This document shows positions 33,945-46,845 of a stretch of 64,000 bases of DNA, one piece after another (position 1 is the stretch's first letter; the number at the start of each line of letters is the position of its first letter). The DNA is from Sceloporus undulatus (Eukaryota > Chordata > Lepidosauria > Squamata > Phrynosomatidae): contig NC_056527.1 in the NCBI RefSeq assembly GCF_019175285.1, positions 110,595,836 through 110,659,835 of the forward strand, given 5' to 3'. Position numbers and translations under genes: made by a program. The notes below the pieces were generated by a model. The model did no database searches. It was not told the DNA's origin and saw only the letters and a program-made list of their open reading frames with translations.

Positions 33945-36900
33945 GTAAGCTGCTCTTCAAAAGAATAATAGTGATTGAAGAGGGTCTTTGAATTAGTCTG
34001 ATTTAATGGAAAGGGATGCAGTGGCTCAGCAGTTAAGATGCTGACTCTGATGATCACAAGGCCAGCAGGTCTGCAGTTCGAGACCCAAGTGTCACAAGAT
34101 GGGCTGAGCTCTGATCACTAGTCCCAGCTTCTGCCAACCTAAGAGTTTGAAAGCCTGTAAAAGTGCAGGTAGATAAGGAGATACCACTTCAGTGGGAATG
34201 TAACAGTATTCTGTTCATATCAAGGACACCATTTTACTATGTCCTTCTTTATAATGCAATTTGGGCATCCATGGATTATGCAGTAGCTGTAAGTACTGCT
34301 ACATCCTCGTTCCCAGTGTGATTAATATATATCTTCCAGGGACGTAGCCAAGGGGGGGGGGTTCTTGGGGTCCGGACCCCCCCTTCCATTAGAAAAATGA
34401 ATGGTGTGTGCTACTGCGCTGCTGCACCCAAGCCCCATTATAATGGTGGCACTTAGTCTGGACCCCCCCCCTTCCCAAAATCCTGGCTACGTCCCTGTAT
34501 CTTCCCAAGTCAATCTTTCTATTGCAAAGTTCTCAGTGATACATGTGGTGGAAATAATAAAGCAACAGGCTTTCATTTAGCGCTTAATCTATGAAAGAAA
34601 TGGTAGGAGGCGCTTCAAGAAATCAAAACTGGCTTTGCCTTTGACAAAACTGATTTTTCAGACCCCATACAATGTGAACATTAGCTTTGACAAATTCCAC
34701 CACCGCCAGAAAGATAATTTAATTTCCAAGGACCAGAAAGTTTCACTGCAGAATTCTCAAGTGTCCAAGGAACAGATAAGAAATCCTTTGATATTAAAAT
34801 CCTACTTACTATATATTATGAACTTTTTAGACTAAGGAAAGAAGAAGGTAGATTATGATTCACCAATATATTTGGAGCAAATAGCCAATGATTATTTACT
34901 CTCAGTTAGTAGCAACAACAACATTACCCCCTCCTCTCTGCCGTATATTCTTGAAATAGATGGACTGTTATCACTTCTGATACCAAACCACAACTCTGTT
35001 CTCAGAATATTTAACTCTACATATGTTATGTGTATTTAGCATATTTCTTTATAGGTTTGTCTATCGATCTGGCTAAAAAACATAGCAAAAGCTTCATATC
35101 CATTTTCTCCTGCTATATCCAGTCTATGTTTCATTCATAGACAATAAGTAAAATGCATCCGATTCAGTTATGTAAGATGTATCACAATTCTCAATGCAGG
35201 GTGTTACCTAAGAACTACCAGCTTGTTCTTGCCGTTGTTTTTGCCATTCACGAGATCAATGGGAACGATAAGTTGTTACCCAACATCACACTGGGATCCA
35301 AAATTAATAACAATGGATTTAGTTCTTGGAGAGCCATTGAGTCGACGCTAAACTTTTTGTTCATGGGACAAATGAATTTCCTCAATTACAAGTGTGTCTG
35401 GGACAAGAGACTCAAGGCCTTCATCACTGGGTTCAGCTCCCAGAATTCTCTCCAGATGGCCAACATCTTAAATAGCTACAAAATTCCACAGGTAGGTTTC
35501 TTCTTAAGGAGACAGTGTGGCATAATGGTTTCAGTGTTGGACTACAACTCTGGAAACCAGGGTTCAATTCTCTGCTTGGTCATGAAAGCCACTGGTGACT
35601 TTGGGCAAGTCACATACTCTCACCTTTAGTGGAAAGCAATGGCAAACAAGCTGTCAACAATTCCTGACAAGATAATCCCATGAGAGGTTCACCTCAGGAT
35701 TACCATGTTGGAAATGATTTGAAGGTAAACCACCACAACAGCAACAACAGTGGTGTTCATGCCTTATGTTTTGGTTTAGATAAGAGGAAACAAGAAACAT
35801 AAAGATCCATCTCCTTTCTATCTCTGTCCAGTTCATAATTTGCAAATATGAAATGCTCTATTCCGTCTTTATGACTGCTCACTTAACAGTTGCCTTGTGT
35901 CTGTTTGTGTGAACTGGTCTTAGTGAAAGCACCACAATGGCTCTCATTGGCTTGTTTTCTGCTTTGACCTGACACCATTGCATAGTAGTTTAAAGGTAAG
36001 AAACTTCTCTCCACTTTTGCATAGAACCATTTCCCAGGAATTACAGGAATTTTCTCTTCATATCAAATTGCATATCCTATGGAGAACCTCTGATTCTAGA
36101 GGAATCTTTTCTATTAGAGTCCAGATTGTACTATGGAAAATAACAATGAAAACATCTGGATCAAAATAGGAAAAGGCTCTTCTAGCTGACCAAATCAAAG
36201 CCTACCACATTTCTTGAAGTTTTGCTTACACAGGACATTTTTACTACCATCAACCTGGAAAAACAGACAGGACCTCCAGAAAAGGCTCATGACTGAGCAA
36301 ACAGAGAGACAGCCCAAGTTAAACCACTCCCAAGATATCTTGCATGTGCATGCTTTCAGTGACCATTGTGGATGGGTGAAATAAGATGCTTCAGGGCATT
36401 GGAGTGTATGGTGAAAGCTTTATAGTTTTAAAATATGCCCAAATATGCTTGAGATGTTGTCCCAAAATGTATAGATCTAACATTGTTGAACATGCATTCA
36501 TTTTGAAATATGTGCACAGACATATGTAGGAAATTCCAGGGGGAAAAGAGTTTGTAGTTGATCCAGAGTAAAGCTGGGAAAAGCTTAAAATACAAATTGG
36601 ACAATGTTGGTGATCTCAGATTTTACACATTCGCCCATCCTTTCTGGTTAGTGCTGCAATGTGGTGTTTGCTTGGGTGGAACTGCTGCGAAGCGAGAATA
36701 GTAAAGAGGCAAGAAGGCGATGGATGATAAAACTGTGTGTATCCATCCTAGGCCCCTTCTTGTGGCCTACAACTTTGGGTGTAGAGTAGGGGCAGTAATG
36801 ATGTAGATTTCATTTCTTGGGTGATGGCATTGGTTTCAAGGAAATAGGAAGCAGAAATATATGTTGACCTTGTGAAAGTTACACTCTCAGCCTCAGAGGA

Positions 36901-39900
36901 TGACAATCACAACCCCACTCTGAAGATACTTGACAAGAAAAATCTTGTAATAAGTTGGTCTTAAGTTGCCATAAGCCAGAAATGACATGAAGGCACACAA
37001 CAACAAACACCAAAAATGCGTTGAACTTGTCCTAGGGTCTAGTTTTGCACTTCAGTTTCTCTCTGTCTTTTTCTAGTTACTCTTCTCTCTGAAATTTATC
37101 TTTCTTCTCACAAATAGATTTATGTATATATTTATTCATTTAGTAAATTTATATCCCACTATTCTGATGCAAAGGCTCTCAGAGCGGCTTACAGATTTGT
37201 AATTGGACAGTTCCCTGCTCTCAAGCTTACAATCTAAAAAGACATGACACAAAAGGAGAAAGAGAAACATACAGCTGTTCTCTGGCCTCCAACATAAAGT
37301 CAGTAATCCACTCTGGCTTTAAAGATACACGTTTCTCTCATATGACAGAATAAAATCTAGGGAAAGAAAATATTCATTCAATATCAAAGAATTCTGTTTT
37401 TCAATTTTTTAAAAATATTTTGGTTTTCCTTTTTCAGATCAGCAGTGGATCTTTTGATCCTGCTCTAAGTGATAAAATCCAGTTTCCCTCTTTCTTCCGG
37501 ATGGTTCCAGATGAGATCTCTCAATATTCTGGCATTATTCAGCTCCTTGAATATTTTGGGTGGAATTGGATAGGCCTCCTCATTCCAGAAGATGCAAGCG
37601 GTGAAAGATTTCTTCGAACCTTCAGTGCCAGCATCCAGGGGAAAGATATTTGTATTTCTTTTACCCAATCCATACCTACAGTGACCGATTACATACCAAG
37701 TGTTGAAAACAAACTGAATACAGTTTTCCATGTTCTCTGGTCATACAAAATTAATGTGATCCTAGTCAGTGGGAATGCTCACTCTATGGAGGGTTTACGG
37801 TCAATTCTTGAAGGTTTGGAATATGATCACAAGTTGTCCATGGAGAGGGTTTGGATCACAACTGCTCAGTGGGATGTCACAACTGTTTTCGGTGATGGAA
37901 GGTTTGCAGTAAAATCCTTCAATGGCACCTTGGCCTTTGCTTTACACTCCAATGAGGTGCCTGGATTCCAGGAGTTTCTGCAGAACATAAATCCATTTCG
38001 GTCAGAGATTCATCAAACACATCTGTTCTGGTGTAGTGCATTTACTTGTTCATTTCCGCTATATAACCTCAATTTCCCAAATGCAAGCAATTGCACTGGT
38101 GAAGAGAAACTCAGCACCCTCTCTGGACCTGTGTTTGAAATGAGGATGTCTGGTCAGAGCTACAATGTCTACAATGCTGTCTATGCTGTAGCTCATGCTC
38201 TTCATGCCGCATATTCATTTCAGGCCAAGCAGAAAACACGAGTGACTGGGAAGAAGTGGAACGTTCTGAATGTTCAGCCCTGGCAGGCAAGTTAATATTT
38301 CTTAGGAAGCGTGTTGCATTGCTTTACTGAATCAAATTTTATTCACATACAAGATTCAAGGGGCCGGTGTATTTCCACAGGGGATCTGCCAGGGGTGGGC
38401 AACTTTCCATGTTGGCTTTCCATGGGACTAAGCAGGGGCACATCCTCATCTCACACCCACTGAAATAAAATGAAAATAAATTTGCACGCAAAAGCTTCCA
38501 AAATTGAGGGTTATTCTCACTTCATTTTTTGGGGGGGAGAGATGCTATATTATGCCCTTCAGAGGTCTTTAAAACAAAACAAACAAACAAATAAAAACAC
38601 AAATGACTCAAAAATCACTTTGTTTGTTTGTGTTTGTTTAGTAGCTGGCCTTTCTCCCAGCTCAGGATGCAAGGCAACTTCCAGGACAAAACTTCACTTC
38701 TTGCTTTTAGAAAGCCTATGCCTGTGCCGAAAAATGGCCTGGGGAATACGACTAAAATGTTACATACCCCCTTCCCCATGCCCACTACAAAGCTTTTATG
38801 GCCAAAACCCAAACAATAAATAAACAATTGATTCCTGGTCATTCCTAAGGGATACCATAAGGACTTTGGAGGCTGCGTGATGACCATTGGCTGCAATTTC
38901 CCTTTCCATCATTTATACAGATGTCCTGAAGTTTAAATGCTGAGATAAAGCCTGAAGGTAGCCTAATATTGGCCCGGTACAAATGGACTCTGAATGACAC
39001 CCTCATCATGTGCTAGGGTTGCCTCGGGGCAGAGTGCCCACAGGCCCTGCAACCCTAGCATATGACTAGAGCATCATCGCTGTGCAGCGCCATATAGACA
39101 GCGCATGCAGTGATGATGTCGCTGTTGCATTGCATCCAAATGGATGTGTTCATGCTGCTGCAGGCTGCTTACAGTGGCGCTCATTTTTTGCTGCACAGCA
39201 ATGCAGCATAATTTAGTTGCTGCGGTGCTTTTGCGCAGCAACAAAAGGCAGCCCCAGCCCACTCTTTCGGGCCTGTTTGTACTGGGCCATAATCTACTTG
39301 GTCAGTTTCTCTGACAGATTTATGTCATGACAAAAGAAAACCAACATGCAGGAAGACACAAGTACCTTTGTCCTTGCTACTCTGCGTGCTATCATGTTTT
39401 CCTTCCATGGCCAGAAAAGCATGCTTCTGCCAAACAGTGTGACAAAAAACATGCTTTTACAAACATCTCGCTCAGGAAGACAATTGTCATGCATTAAAGC
39501 AGTGGTCCCCAAACTTTTTCAGCCGACCGCTCTCTTTTTTCTTGCATGACAACCCTAGCCCCCCCCCCCCATGCTAGCTAGCCAAGGCAAGGGAGAAAGA
39601 AGACAGCTTGTGCACATCTATTCCCCTCCTTTTCCTTTTGCCTTGGCTAACTGGCTTGTTCTAACTAACCAAGGCAGGCAGGAAAGGAGAGATCTTGGGT
39701 GTGGTGGGGTGTGTGGCAAGTAGTTTGGCACTCAAAGAGGAATGATGGGGCCCCTTTTTGCTCTGCTTCAGGGTGAAGCAAAGCCAGAGGAGCCATGCTG
39801 GGTCTCTTGACTCGAAGCCTGGACTACTTGTTGCCTGAGCAGCTCTCCATTAGGCCTTCTTCTGTCCTATCCCAGAATGGTCATACAACCCTCATCCCCT

Positions 39901-42900
39901 CAATTCCCTGATGTCTCCCTTTTTCCTCACCACCACCCCCCGCTGCCCATTTCCCCCTTAGCTCTCATGGAGCTTTCCAATGTCCCCATGTGGGTGCTAC
40001 TGTCCACGTTGGGAATCACAGCACTAAAGCTGCATAATTACCGTAATTACTGGACTTTGCACATGTTAAGGATTCCTTTTTTTAAAGAGAGACTTGTAAC
40101 CTATATGGCAAGGACTAAAGGGACAAACCATCAGATATAAATTCAAATGAACGTGAACTCTTAACACATGAAGTCACGGATTATTTAATAGACATCACTG
40201 AAATGTAGGCTGCATCTGCGCTGCAGTTGGACACTGCTTTAACTGACATGGCTCAGTGCTATGGAATTCTGGGATTACAACTTTGCTAAGATGTTTAGAT
40301 ATTTACAATTGCTATTTGGGAAAAATAGAAAAAGTTGAAAAAATTGAACTCTTTGTTAAATGTCCTTATTATCACATTTCAAAGTGCTGGTCATAACATA
40401 CAGAGCCTTCTGTAGATTTATTCCAGACTATCTGAATGGCCATATCTCCCCATTTCAACTGCTTTAGATATGAAACCTTTCTCTCAGTCCCTCCACCATT
40501 ACATTTGGTGGGAAAATGTATGAAACTCTTTTAAGCACTCTGCAACTGTTTTAATTCACTGTTTAGTTTTAATATGATACACGTTTCCATTGTTTAACTG
40601 CTATTTAATGCTATGTCTGATTTGTTTGAGATGTATTCATTTTAGTAGTTCCTGCACTACCAGAAAAGTATTCATTGATTGATTGATTGATTGATTGATT
40701 AACTGACTGATAGGTTACTAGTCAAATCTCTTTTCCCACCAGCAAACCCAATTTATCGACCATTTCTTCTCTCATTCAGCTTTGCACACTTTTGAGATAC
40801 ATCCGTTTTAATAACAGTGCTGGGGAAGAAATATTTTTTGATGAGAATGGAGACCTGGCATCTGCTTTTGATATTATCAACTTGGTCACATTCCCTAATC
40901 AATCTTTCCAGAAAGTCCAAGTTGGAAGAATGGACCCACAGGCTCCCATAGGCAAAAGGTTCACCATCAATGGAAGCAATATTATGTGGAATCACAAATT
41001 TGAAGGAGTGAGGATACGTTATAAAAATAAAACTGAATAGGATGTGATATTTCAAAGTCAGATACCATCTAGAGATCCCCTTTGACATGCTGAGATTAAC
41101 ATTGGCCCTGAAAGATTAACAGCCACTTAAAACATGTTGGAGCATCTTTGTAAGATATGGAAAAATTATCTGCCTTTTAGACTTGAGTTTTCCTACCAAG
41201 TTAAATGACATAACATTATTCCATTACTCTGCATGGAACACTAAAGGCCAGAATTCTCTGGGGTGATCCCAAAGTATTCCAGTCTGGAAGCTGCCTCAAA
41301 TCTCCCCCCATTATCTGGGCACTCCAGTGTGATGCTGGGTGGCTGCCTACACACTTGTCCCACTATGCCTGCCACCACTCCCATGGGTCACTCTCTCTGA
41401 GGTTGAAAACTAGGTTCCCAAAGTCAATCACATGCCTTGTGACTCAGAGAAAGGGATAGGTGCCAGTGGTTGGAGCGGAAAACATTTGGATTAAAGCAAT
41501 TGAAGCTTGACATAGGGGCTTTCTATACAGCCCTTTGGGACGTCCGGAGGACGTCCCATTTTAAAAAAGGGGCGTCTCTTATAGACGCCCCTGTGCCTAG
41601 TACGGACTCCGTCCGTACAAGATGGCGCCGGCCCTTCTACATGGCCGGCGCCATCTTTACGTACTGGACGCACAGCGTCCAGACGTGTCGCGCCGCTTGT
41701 GACGTAGCGAGCGCGCCCCTGGCGCCTCGCTACGTCGCAAACGCGACTTGAAAAGAAGCTCCATTTTGGAGCTTCTTTTTTCGGTCCGCGCGGGAGTCGG
41801 GCCGTCTGAAGGCTCCAGCTCCCCCGCGGACCTACTGGCGGCGGCGGCAGACCGCCGCAAAGCGGCCGTCTGTACCCCGCCATAATAATCCTGAAGAAAG
41901 CGAATTCATTTCCATTCTGAATATCACGATAAAGATATTACTACACAATGAAGTATAGAATCGATCTTTTTGCTTCTGTTTAGATGCTACCCAAAGCCAG
42001 ATGTGTTGAGGAATGCCATCCTGGATACAACAAGATTGTTCAGCAGAGGAACCACATATGTTGTTATGACTGCGTTTACTGTGCTTCTGGAAGGATTTCC
42101 ATCCACTTTGGTAAGAAAAAGAACATAACGTAATACAGTCGGAATTTGGTGTATTGTTGGGGTTTGGTTCCAGGATGCCCCTGTAGATATCAAAATCCAT
42201 AGATGCTCAAATTTTCTGTTTAAGAAACAAAACAAGTACATACATTTACAAAAAAGGTTGGGAACCGCTGAGGTAGATAAATAGGCACCACTTTCTCGGG
42301 TAGATAGCAGCATTCCATGCAGTTGTGTTGGCCACATGGCCACTGGAGTCATCTTTGGACAAACACTGGCTCTTCGGGTTAGTAACAGAAATGAGCACTG
42401 CAACCCCAAAAGTTGGTTTGGCTTGACATTCATCTCAAGGTGAAACCTTTACCTTTGCCTTTACCTTTTAATTCTTAGAAACCAAACCAATCCCATGTAT
42501 GATTACTTGCTGAAATTCCAAAACATGATCTGTAGTAGTAGTAAAATTTTATTCGGTCATTGACCAGCAAAATTCTGTAAAAATTTGCTGTATTGCTGGC
42601 CTCAGTCCTAAGCAGTCAGCCGCACTTTTATTGTAACAAAATAACAACCATTATGACAATGTATTACATACATCACATTTGCTTGCCTGTATACATGGAC
42701 GCCACCATTTTTCTGTAAGCGCCGCGTGCCGCCTGCATAACAAGTGTGCCAGTAGTGCACTAGTTACACTGCCCTTTTCACGGCTTCTTTTTCTGCCGGA
42801 GGGAAGCTGCGTGGTTTGGCAGCTGCGGCTTCTCTCTGGTGGAAAAACAGGTCTTGGCAATCTGCTGTTATTCGGCAGTCTGTACCACCTCTTAGTTACA

Positions 42901-44318
42901 ATCATCCAACAAAACTGCCAATAATTTAGCAGTTCTAAAAGTTATATCTTTGTTACAGTCAGCCAATAAAAAGCAGTTTTCCAGGGGTGACTAACCTGTT
43001 ACCCCAGGCATCAATGGGGAGATTTGGAATTCAACAAACATTCAAGTCCAATAACCAATCCAAAACTTCTTATCCGAGTAGATTAGATGGTTTACTAATT
43101 TGTGACTTTCCTGCTTCTGGATTAGTGTGGGGAAGTTCTGAGTGATTTTAGATTGGATCTGGGATTTAACTAAAGATGTCACATCTTCTCCATCTCTCAG
43201 CTCAAAAATGCATTAAAATGTGCATTTTGAGAATAATAATAAAAAACATATGTAGTATCAGATGGACTGAGAAACAGGAATGAAGGGACTATGTGTGAAC
43301 CATAAGTCTTTTTAATGAGAAAAAAACCCTGTTTTCTAATGGCTAATTATAAAAAGATCATGATTCTGAACAAATGAACGTTTTGCTAATACTGAGACTT
43401 TTGTTATGAATTTCAGACGCAAATGAATGTGAAAGATGTCCAGAAGATCAATATCCAAATAAAGGGAGAAATCAATGCATCCCAAAAGTGGTTACCTACT
43501 TGTCCTACACAGAACCCCTAGGAGCAACCTTGGCTTCCTCTGCTCTTTTCTTTTGCGCAGTCATCTTTGTGATAATGGGGATTTTCATTTATCACAGGAT
43601 CACTCCCATAGTTAAAGCCAACAACTGGTGTGTCACCTGTGTTCTGCTCACTTCACTGTTGCTCTGTTTTCTGTGTTCCTTTCTTTTCCTTGGTAAACCT
43701 ACAAACATCTCCTGCATACTTCGGCAAACAGTATTCAGTAACATTTTCACTATTGCAATTTCTTGTATGTTGGCCAAAACCATCATTGTTGTGCTGGCCT
43801 TTGTGGCTACAAAGCCAGGGAACAAAATGAGGAAATATGTAGGGATGAAGCTGGCAATATTGGTCATTCTTTTCTGCTCTCTCATTCAAATAGGCATTAG
43901 TGTAGTGTGGCTGACAACCTCTCCACCATTTCCAGAGGCTGACAGTCACTCTCAGCCAGCAGAGATTATATTGCAATGCAATGAGGGCTCAGACCTCATG
44001 TTCTACCTTGTCCTGGGCTTCATGGGATTTCTGTCCTTCACCAGTTTCACTATTGCATTCTTTGCCAGACAGTTGCCAGACAGTTTCAATGAAGCCAAGC
44101 TGATCACCTTCAGCATGTTAGTGTTCTGCAGCGTTTGGATTTCCTTTGTCCCAAGTTACCTGAGCACTAAAGGGAAATATATGGTGGCTGTGGAAGTCTT
44201 CTCTATCTTGGTCTCAACTTTTGGCTTACTGTCTTGCATGTTCTTCCCTAAATGCTACATTATTTTATGGAGACCTGAGCTGAACACAAGAGAGCAGCTG
44301 ATCAGGAAGAAGAAGTGA
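33691..44318 (+). CDS. V2R-3: intact vomeronasal type-2 receptor, six exons
   Basis: Second complete V2R in the window. Exons 33691-33944, 35200-35491, 37438-38286, 40780-41007, 41984-42110 and 43417-44318 join to 883 residues without a stop. Domain plan and intron phases equal those of V2R-2: signal peptide, ligand-binding domain, nine-cysteine linker, seven membrane segments, end IRKKK. Exon 2 protein is identical to V2R-2; most differences cluster in the second half of exon 3. It lies in the same orientation about 8.5 kb beyond V2R-2 and arose with it by tandem duplication of a block including the upstream CR1/L3-like LINE. Its introns carry two insertions absent from V2R-2 (34337-34497 and 41515-41881). 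Confidence 0.9.
34012..34215 (+). mobile_element. tRNA-derived SINE, 3'-truncated
   Basis: Same insertion as 15284-15625 of V2R-2, but cut after 'gtaacagtattctgttca', where a deletion of about 400 bases (relative to V2R-2) joins it to the remains of the Tigger-like repeat. Confidence 0.65.
34337..34497. mobile_element. hAT-like MITE, V2R-3 only
   Basis: Terminal inverted repeats CAGGGACGTAGCC and GGCTACGTCCCTG; target duplication TATCTTC at 34330-34336 and 34498-34504. The empty site is seen in V2R-2 near 15980-15990. It is 161 bases with long C/G runs and no coding sequence. Confidence 0.75.
35200..35491 (+). CDS. V2R-3 exon 2
   Basis: 292 bases; [20 protein letters not shown] to LNSYKIPQ. 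Same protein as V2R-2 exon 2. Donor GTAGGT. Confidence 0.9.
35506..35743 (+). mobile_element. Sauria-type SINE after exon 2
   Basis: Same ancestral insertion as in the other V2R copies, and nearly identical to the V2R-2 copy. Confidence 0.7.
35744..37437. other. Intron 2 of V2R-3, repeats only
   Basis: Holds the 5'-truncated Sauria-type SINE (36880-37015) and the LINE 3'-tail repeat (37136-37265) in the same places as V2R-2. No gene. Confidence 0.6.
37438..38286 (+). CDS. V2R-3 exon 3
   Basis: 849 bases, open. [20 protein letters not shown] to NVQPWQ, donor GCAAGT (GC-AG intron). After [11 protein letters not shown] it reads [12 protein letters not shown] and later [20 protein letters not shown], closer to V2R-1 than to V2R-2. 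One Cys differs (RMSGQSYN against RMCGQSYN). Confidence 0.9.
38971..39288. mobile_element. Harbinger-like MITE rich in hairpins, intron 3
   Basis: Begins GGCCCGGTACAAATGG and ends TGTTTGTACTGGGCC, good inverted ends; flanks att and ata. Same insertion as 20589-20944, shorter by internal loss. Confidence 0.6.
39500..40021. mobile_element. hAT-like transposon, intron 3
   Basis: CAGTGGTCCCCAAAC and inverted GTTGGGAATCACAG ends, with CATTAAAG (39492-39499) and CACTAAAG (40022-40029) as the 8-base target duplication. The best-preserved copy of the insertion. Confidence 0.7.
40780..41007 (+). CDS. V2R-3 exon 4
   Basis: 228 bases; [20 protein letters not shown] to [13 protein letters not shown]. 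Donor GTGAGG. Confidence 0.9.
41515..41881. mobile_element. GC-rich transposon-like insertion made of serial hairpins
   Basis: Absent from the same place in V2R-1 and V2R-2 (gacataataa..). Flanks ATA (41512-41514) and ATA (41882-41884) are a 3-base target duplication, as PIF/Harbinger elements make. Ends GGGGCTTTCTATACAG and (inverted) GGCGGGGTACAG share the TACAG step. The interior is a string of at least eight near-perfect hairpins with stems of 7-13 bases. No coding sequence. Family assignment is an inference. Confidence 0.65.
41984..42110 (+). CDS. V2R-3 exon 5
   Basis: 127 bases; [20 protein letters not shown] then [20 protein letters not shown]. Six linker cysteines. Confidence 0.9.
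42111..43416. other. Intron 5 of V2R-3
   Basis: Contains a Tigger-like piece (42135-42215), the 3' half of a tRNA-derived SINE (42265-42470) and an unclassified GC-richer insertion (about 42690-42915) not found in V2R-2. The last 450 bases match V2R-2 intron 5. No gene. Confidence 0.55.
43417..44318 (+). CDS. V2R-3 exon 6: linker end and 7TM domain
   Basis: 902 bases to TGA. Begins with codons for [20 protein letters not shown]. Seven membrane segments with [20 protein letters not shown] and [20 protein letters not shown]. Confidence 0.95.
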
Positions 44319-46282
44319 CACTTTCGCAAAGTTCTGTGTTATATTTGATGCATGGCCTCTTTAATATTCCTGATTCTTTTTAAATAAGAGGACTTGACAG
44401 GGAAGTGTTCAAGAATAGTTCAAGGTTACAGATGTAATGAATGACCCTCTTCATATAGTTTTTATTCACCATTTCTTCCATTTTGCCACTTTCATATTAA
44501 AATTGGGAAAATACAGATAGTTAAGGATTTGGAGAATGGCTCTGTGGCTGCTGCAGGACACTAGTGCTTATTGGTGTTCCTTTGAGGGCAAGGACAGAAA
44601 CAGTACATCATGATACTTAGGGTTTTTATGAAGCCAATCTGGGGGACAAGGATGGGATGGATTGCATAAATCTCTCCAAATCACCAACTACTTCTTTGGT
44701 TTCAATCTGCCAGCTTCCCAATTTGGACGTTGAGTACTTTATATCATGCAAGTTTTAAACTGGAATTGTAAAAAGAGAATAGAACATTCAGCAGTACCTA
44801 TTGCACAACCTTGCCTCCGATCCGTTGCTGCTGTGACTTTGAAGTGATGTTCAAGAGCATCAATACAATAATACTAATACAATACATCTCATCAACAATA
44901 ATAATGTCAGATAAAAACTAAGTTATCATAATACGACAGTTTTATAACAGTAGGAATGCACAGGGTCGTCATCAAGTGTTAATGGGGGATGTCCTAAACA
45001 GGGTTGGATGGATAGGTACGGCAGAAGAGCTTCATCTTGACTGCTTTCTTAAAAGCATCCAAAGTAGTAATAAGACGGATCTCTTCCGGCAGGTCATTCC
45101 ACAATTTAGGAGCAGAGGCAATAAAAGTTTTTGGGGAAGTCACAACCAATCTTGTCATTTGCAGTTCTTTGTGTAGACTTTGGCTGGAAGGCTTGTGGAC
45201 CACATAGGAATTTTAGAGCCCATTCCCTGGTTGGCGTTGTGACCTGGCCCTCTTTATATGCCTTGAGGTTACCTTTTAGTTCTCCCTTATAAAAGACCCC
45301 TCCTCAATGACACCTGCCCTGCTTCCACCCTTTATACGCTTTGCCTTTGTACAAGGGTGAGGGTCCCCAGTGTCTTCCTCTTATAAGTTTAATAACTTAG
45401 GTAGCGTGTTTCTCTGTGGCTATATGATCTAGAATTCACTCTGGCAGAGGCTTCTTTTATAACAACTAAATGGTATCTTTATTGATGAGAAAGTAGCTTG
45501 GGTAGAATAGTTCACCCGTGGCAACGTTAATATTGTCAGAGCATGGATGTGGCCACAGATAGAACTGGGACAAAGGTGAAAAGGTCACTAGAGTTCAAGT
45601 GACAGCCATCAAGAGTCAGCATTCAAAGAGCTCTGAGTCATAGGAAGCTGATGATGACACAGGTCCAGGAGATGGAACCACCAGGCTTCAATTGTGCAAA
45701 GTCACAGCTGTCACATGACACGAAACCTGATGACATCCCAGGAAGAGCCCCAAGATAAGGATACTGCCTAGGAGAGAAAGAGTATTGGAGGTTGTAAAGA
45801 GGAAACTGTGAAACATCTGCAACTGTTATATTTATTGGGACCTGTAGACTTAAGAAATCTAACATACACACATGCAGAAGACTAGTAGGTAGGCAGGATT
45901 GCCAGCAGAAGGTCTGTGTGTGAAGCTTGGCTCCAAGCTGCAAAGGAAAAATCCTCCCACGCAGACTGCTATTTCTCTTGGGAGAATGAATTGCTGGAAA
46001 ACCAGTATCTCTCAAGAGGGCATTTATTGTAGATACAGGATATTCACAAAACTATACAAACTATCAGATTGCTCGGCCAAATAACATAAACTCCAACCAC
46101 TACAAACTGAAGACATTTGGACTGGTGATTCCCTTAAATGGGCCACCCTTGAAGAGGCAGTGCAGAAGACACCAAGGGACACTCAGCCTTAGTGAGCACC
46201 TAGAGGACACATTTAGTGGAGGCTGTTTTCCCAGGTTGCCAAGTCAAGTTCTGTAGGGTCCACATGATGGGAAGGGGTACCT
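44319..46282. other. 3' flank of V2R-3 with LINE piece
   Basis: 44319-44860 and 45180-45430 match the V2R-2 3' flank. About 44863-45175 is a minus-strand CR1/L3-like LINE C-terminus (FIASAPKLWNDLPEEIRLIT). 45430-45840 shares segments with 61380-61720 in mixed orientation, an unclassified repeat. 46130-46280 matches 60260-60450 inverted. No host gene. Confidence 0.55.
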
Positions 46283-46495
46283 TGTACCTCTCCATATCCA
46301 CAGTTTCTTTATCTATGGATTCAACCATCCACAACTTGAAAATATTAAAAAATATAAATGTCAAAAAGTAAAGCTTGGTTTTGGCATTTTATATATATGA
46401 CACCACTTTACTAAGCCAGTGTAATTAATGGGAACATGGATATTGATATCCACAGGGATCCTGGACCCAACCCTAGCGGTTACCAAGGACCCACT
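46283..46495 (+). mobile_element. Tigger-like repeat
   Basis: 'atctatggattcaaccatcc', 'cttgaaaatatt', 'ttggttttggcattttatat' and 'ggatcctggacccaacccta' in family order. No coding capacity. Confidence 0.6.
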
Positions 46496-46599
46496 TTATC
46501 TCACAAAGCTGCAAATCTCAGAATTCCAGAGCACAGAGCTATCACAGTTAAAGTAATGTCAAACTGCATTATTTCTGCACTGTAAATATAACTGGAGAC

Positions 46600-46845
46600 T
46601 TAAGGGCTGTATAGACCAGACATGAAGGCTGGCATCGGGGTGGAGTGGGGGCATGGCATCTGCATGACACATGCCCTGACCCTGACCCAGGCTAGCGTGA
46701 TCCCAAGCGGTGCAGCAGAGTGGGTGGCATCACTGCGATCCTCTGGTGCTGCATCAAGGTGATGCAGCATCAAAGGAGTGGGGGGAAAAGCCATGGTGTC
46801 AACTGCTATGGTGCCCTTTCCACATTGCCCTTTACATAGCATGGA
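46600..46845. mobile_element. GC-rich MITE with internal hairpins
   Basis: Begins near GGGCTGTATAGACCAG and contains the perfect hairpin TGCTGCATCA / TGATGCAGCA around 46748-46771. It resembles the Harbinger-like group at 20589 and 41515; ends are not resolved. Confidence 0.4.

Noticed and set aside
41515-41881. GC-rich island as a CpG-island promoter or coding exon
   Set aside because: It is missing from the paralogous introns, has a target duplication, and its composition is explained by the hairpin chain.
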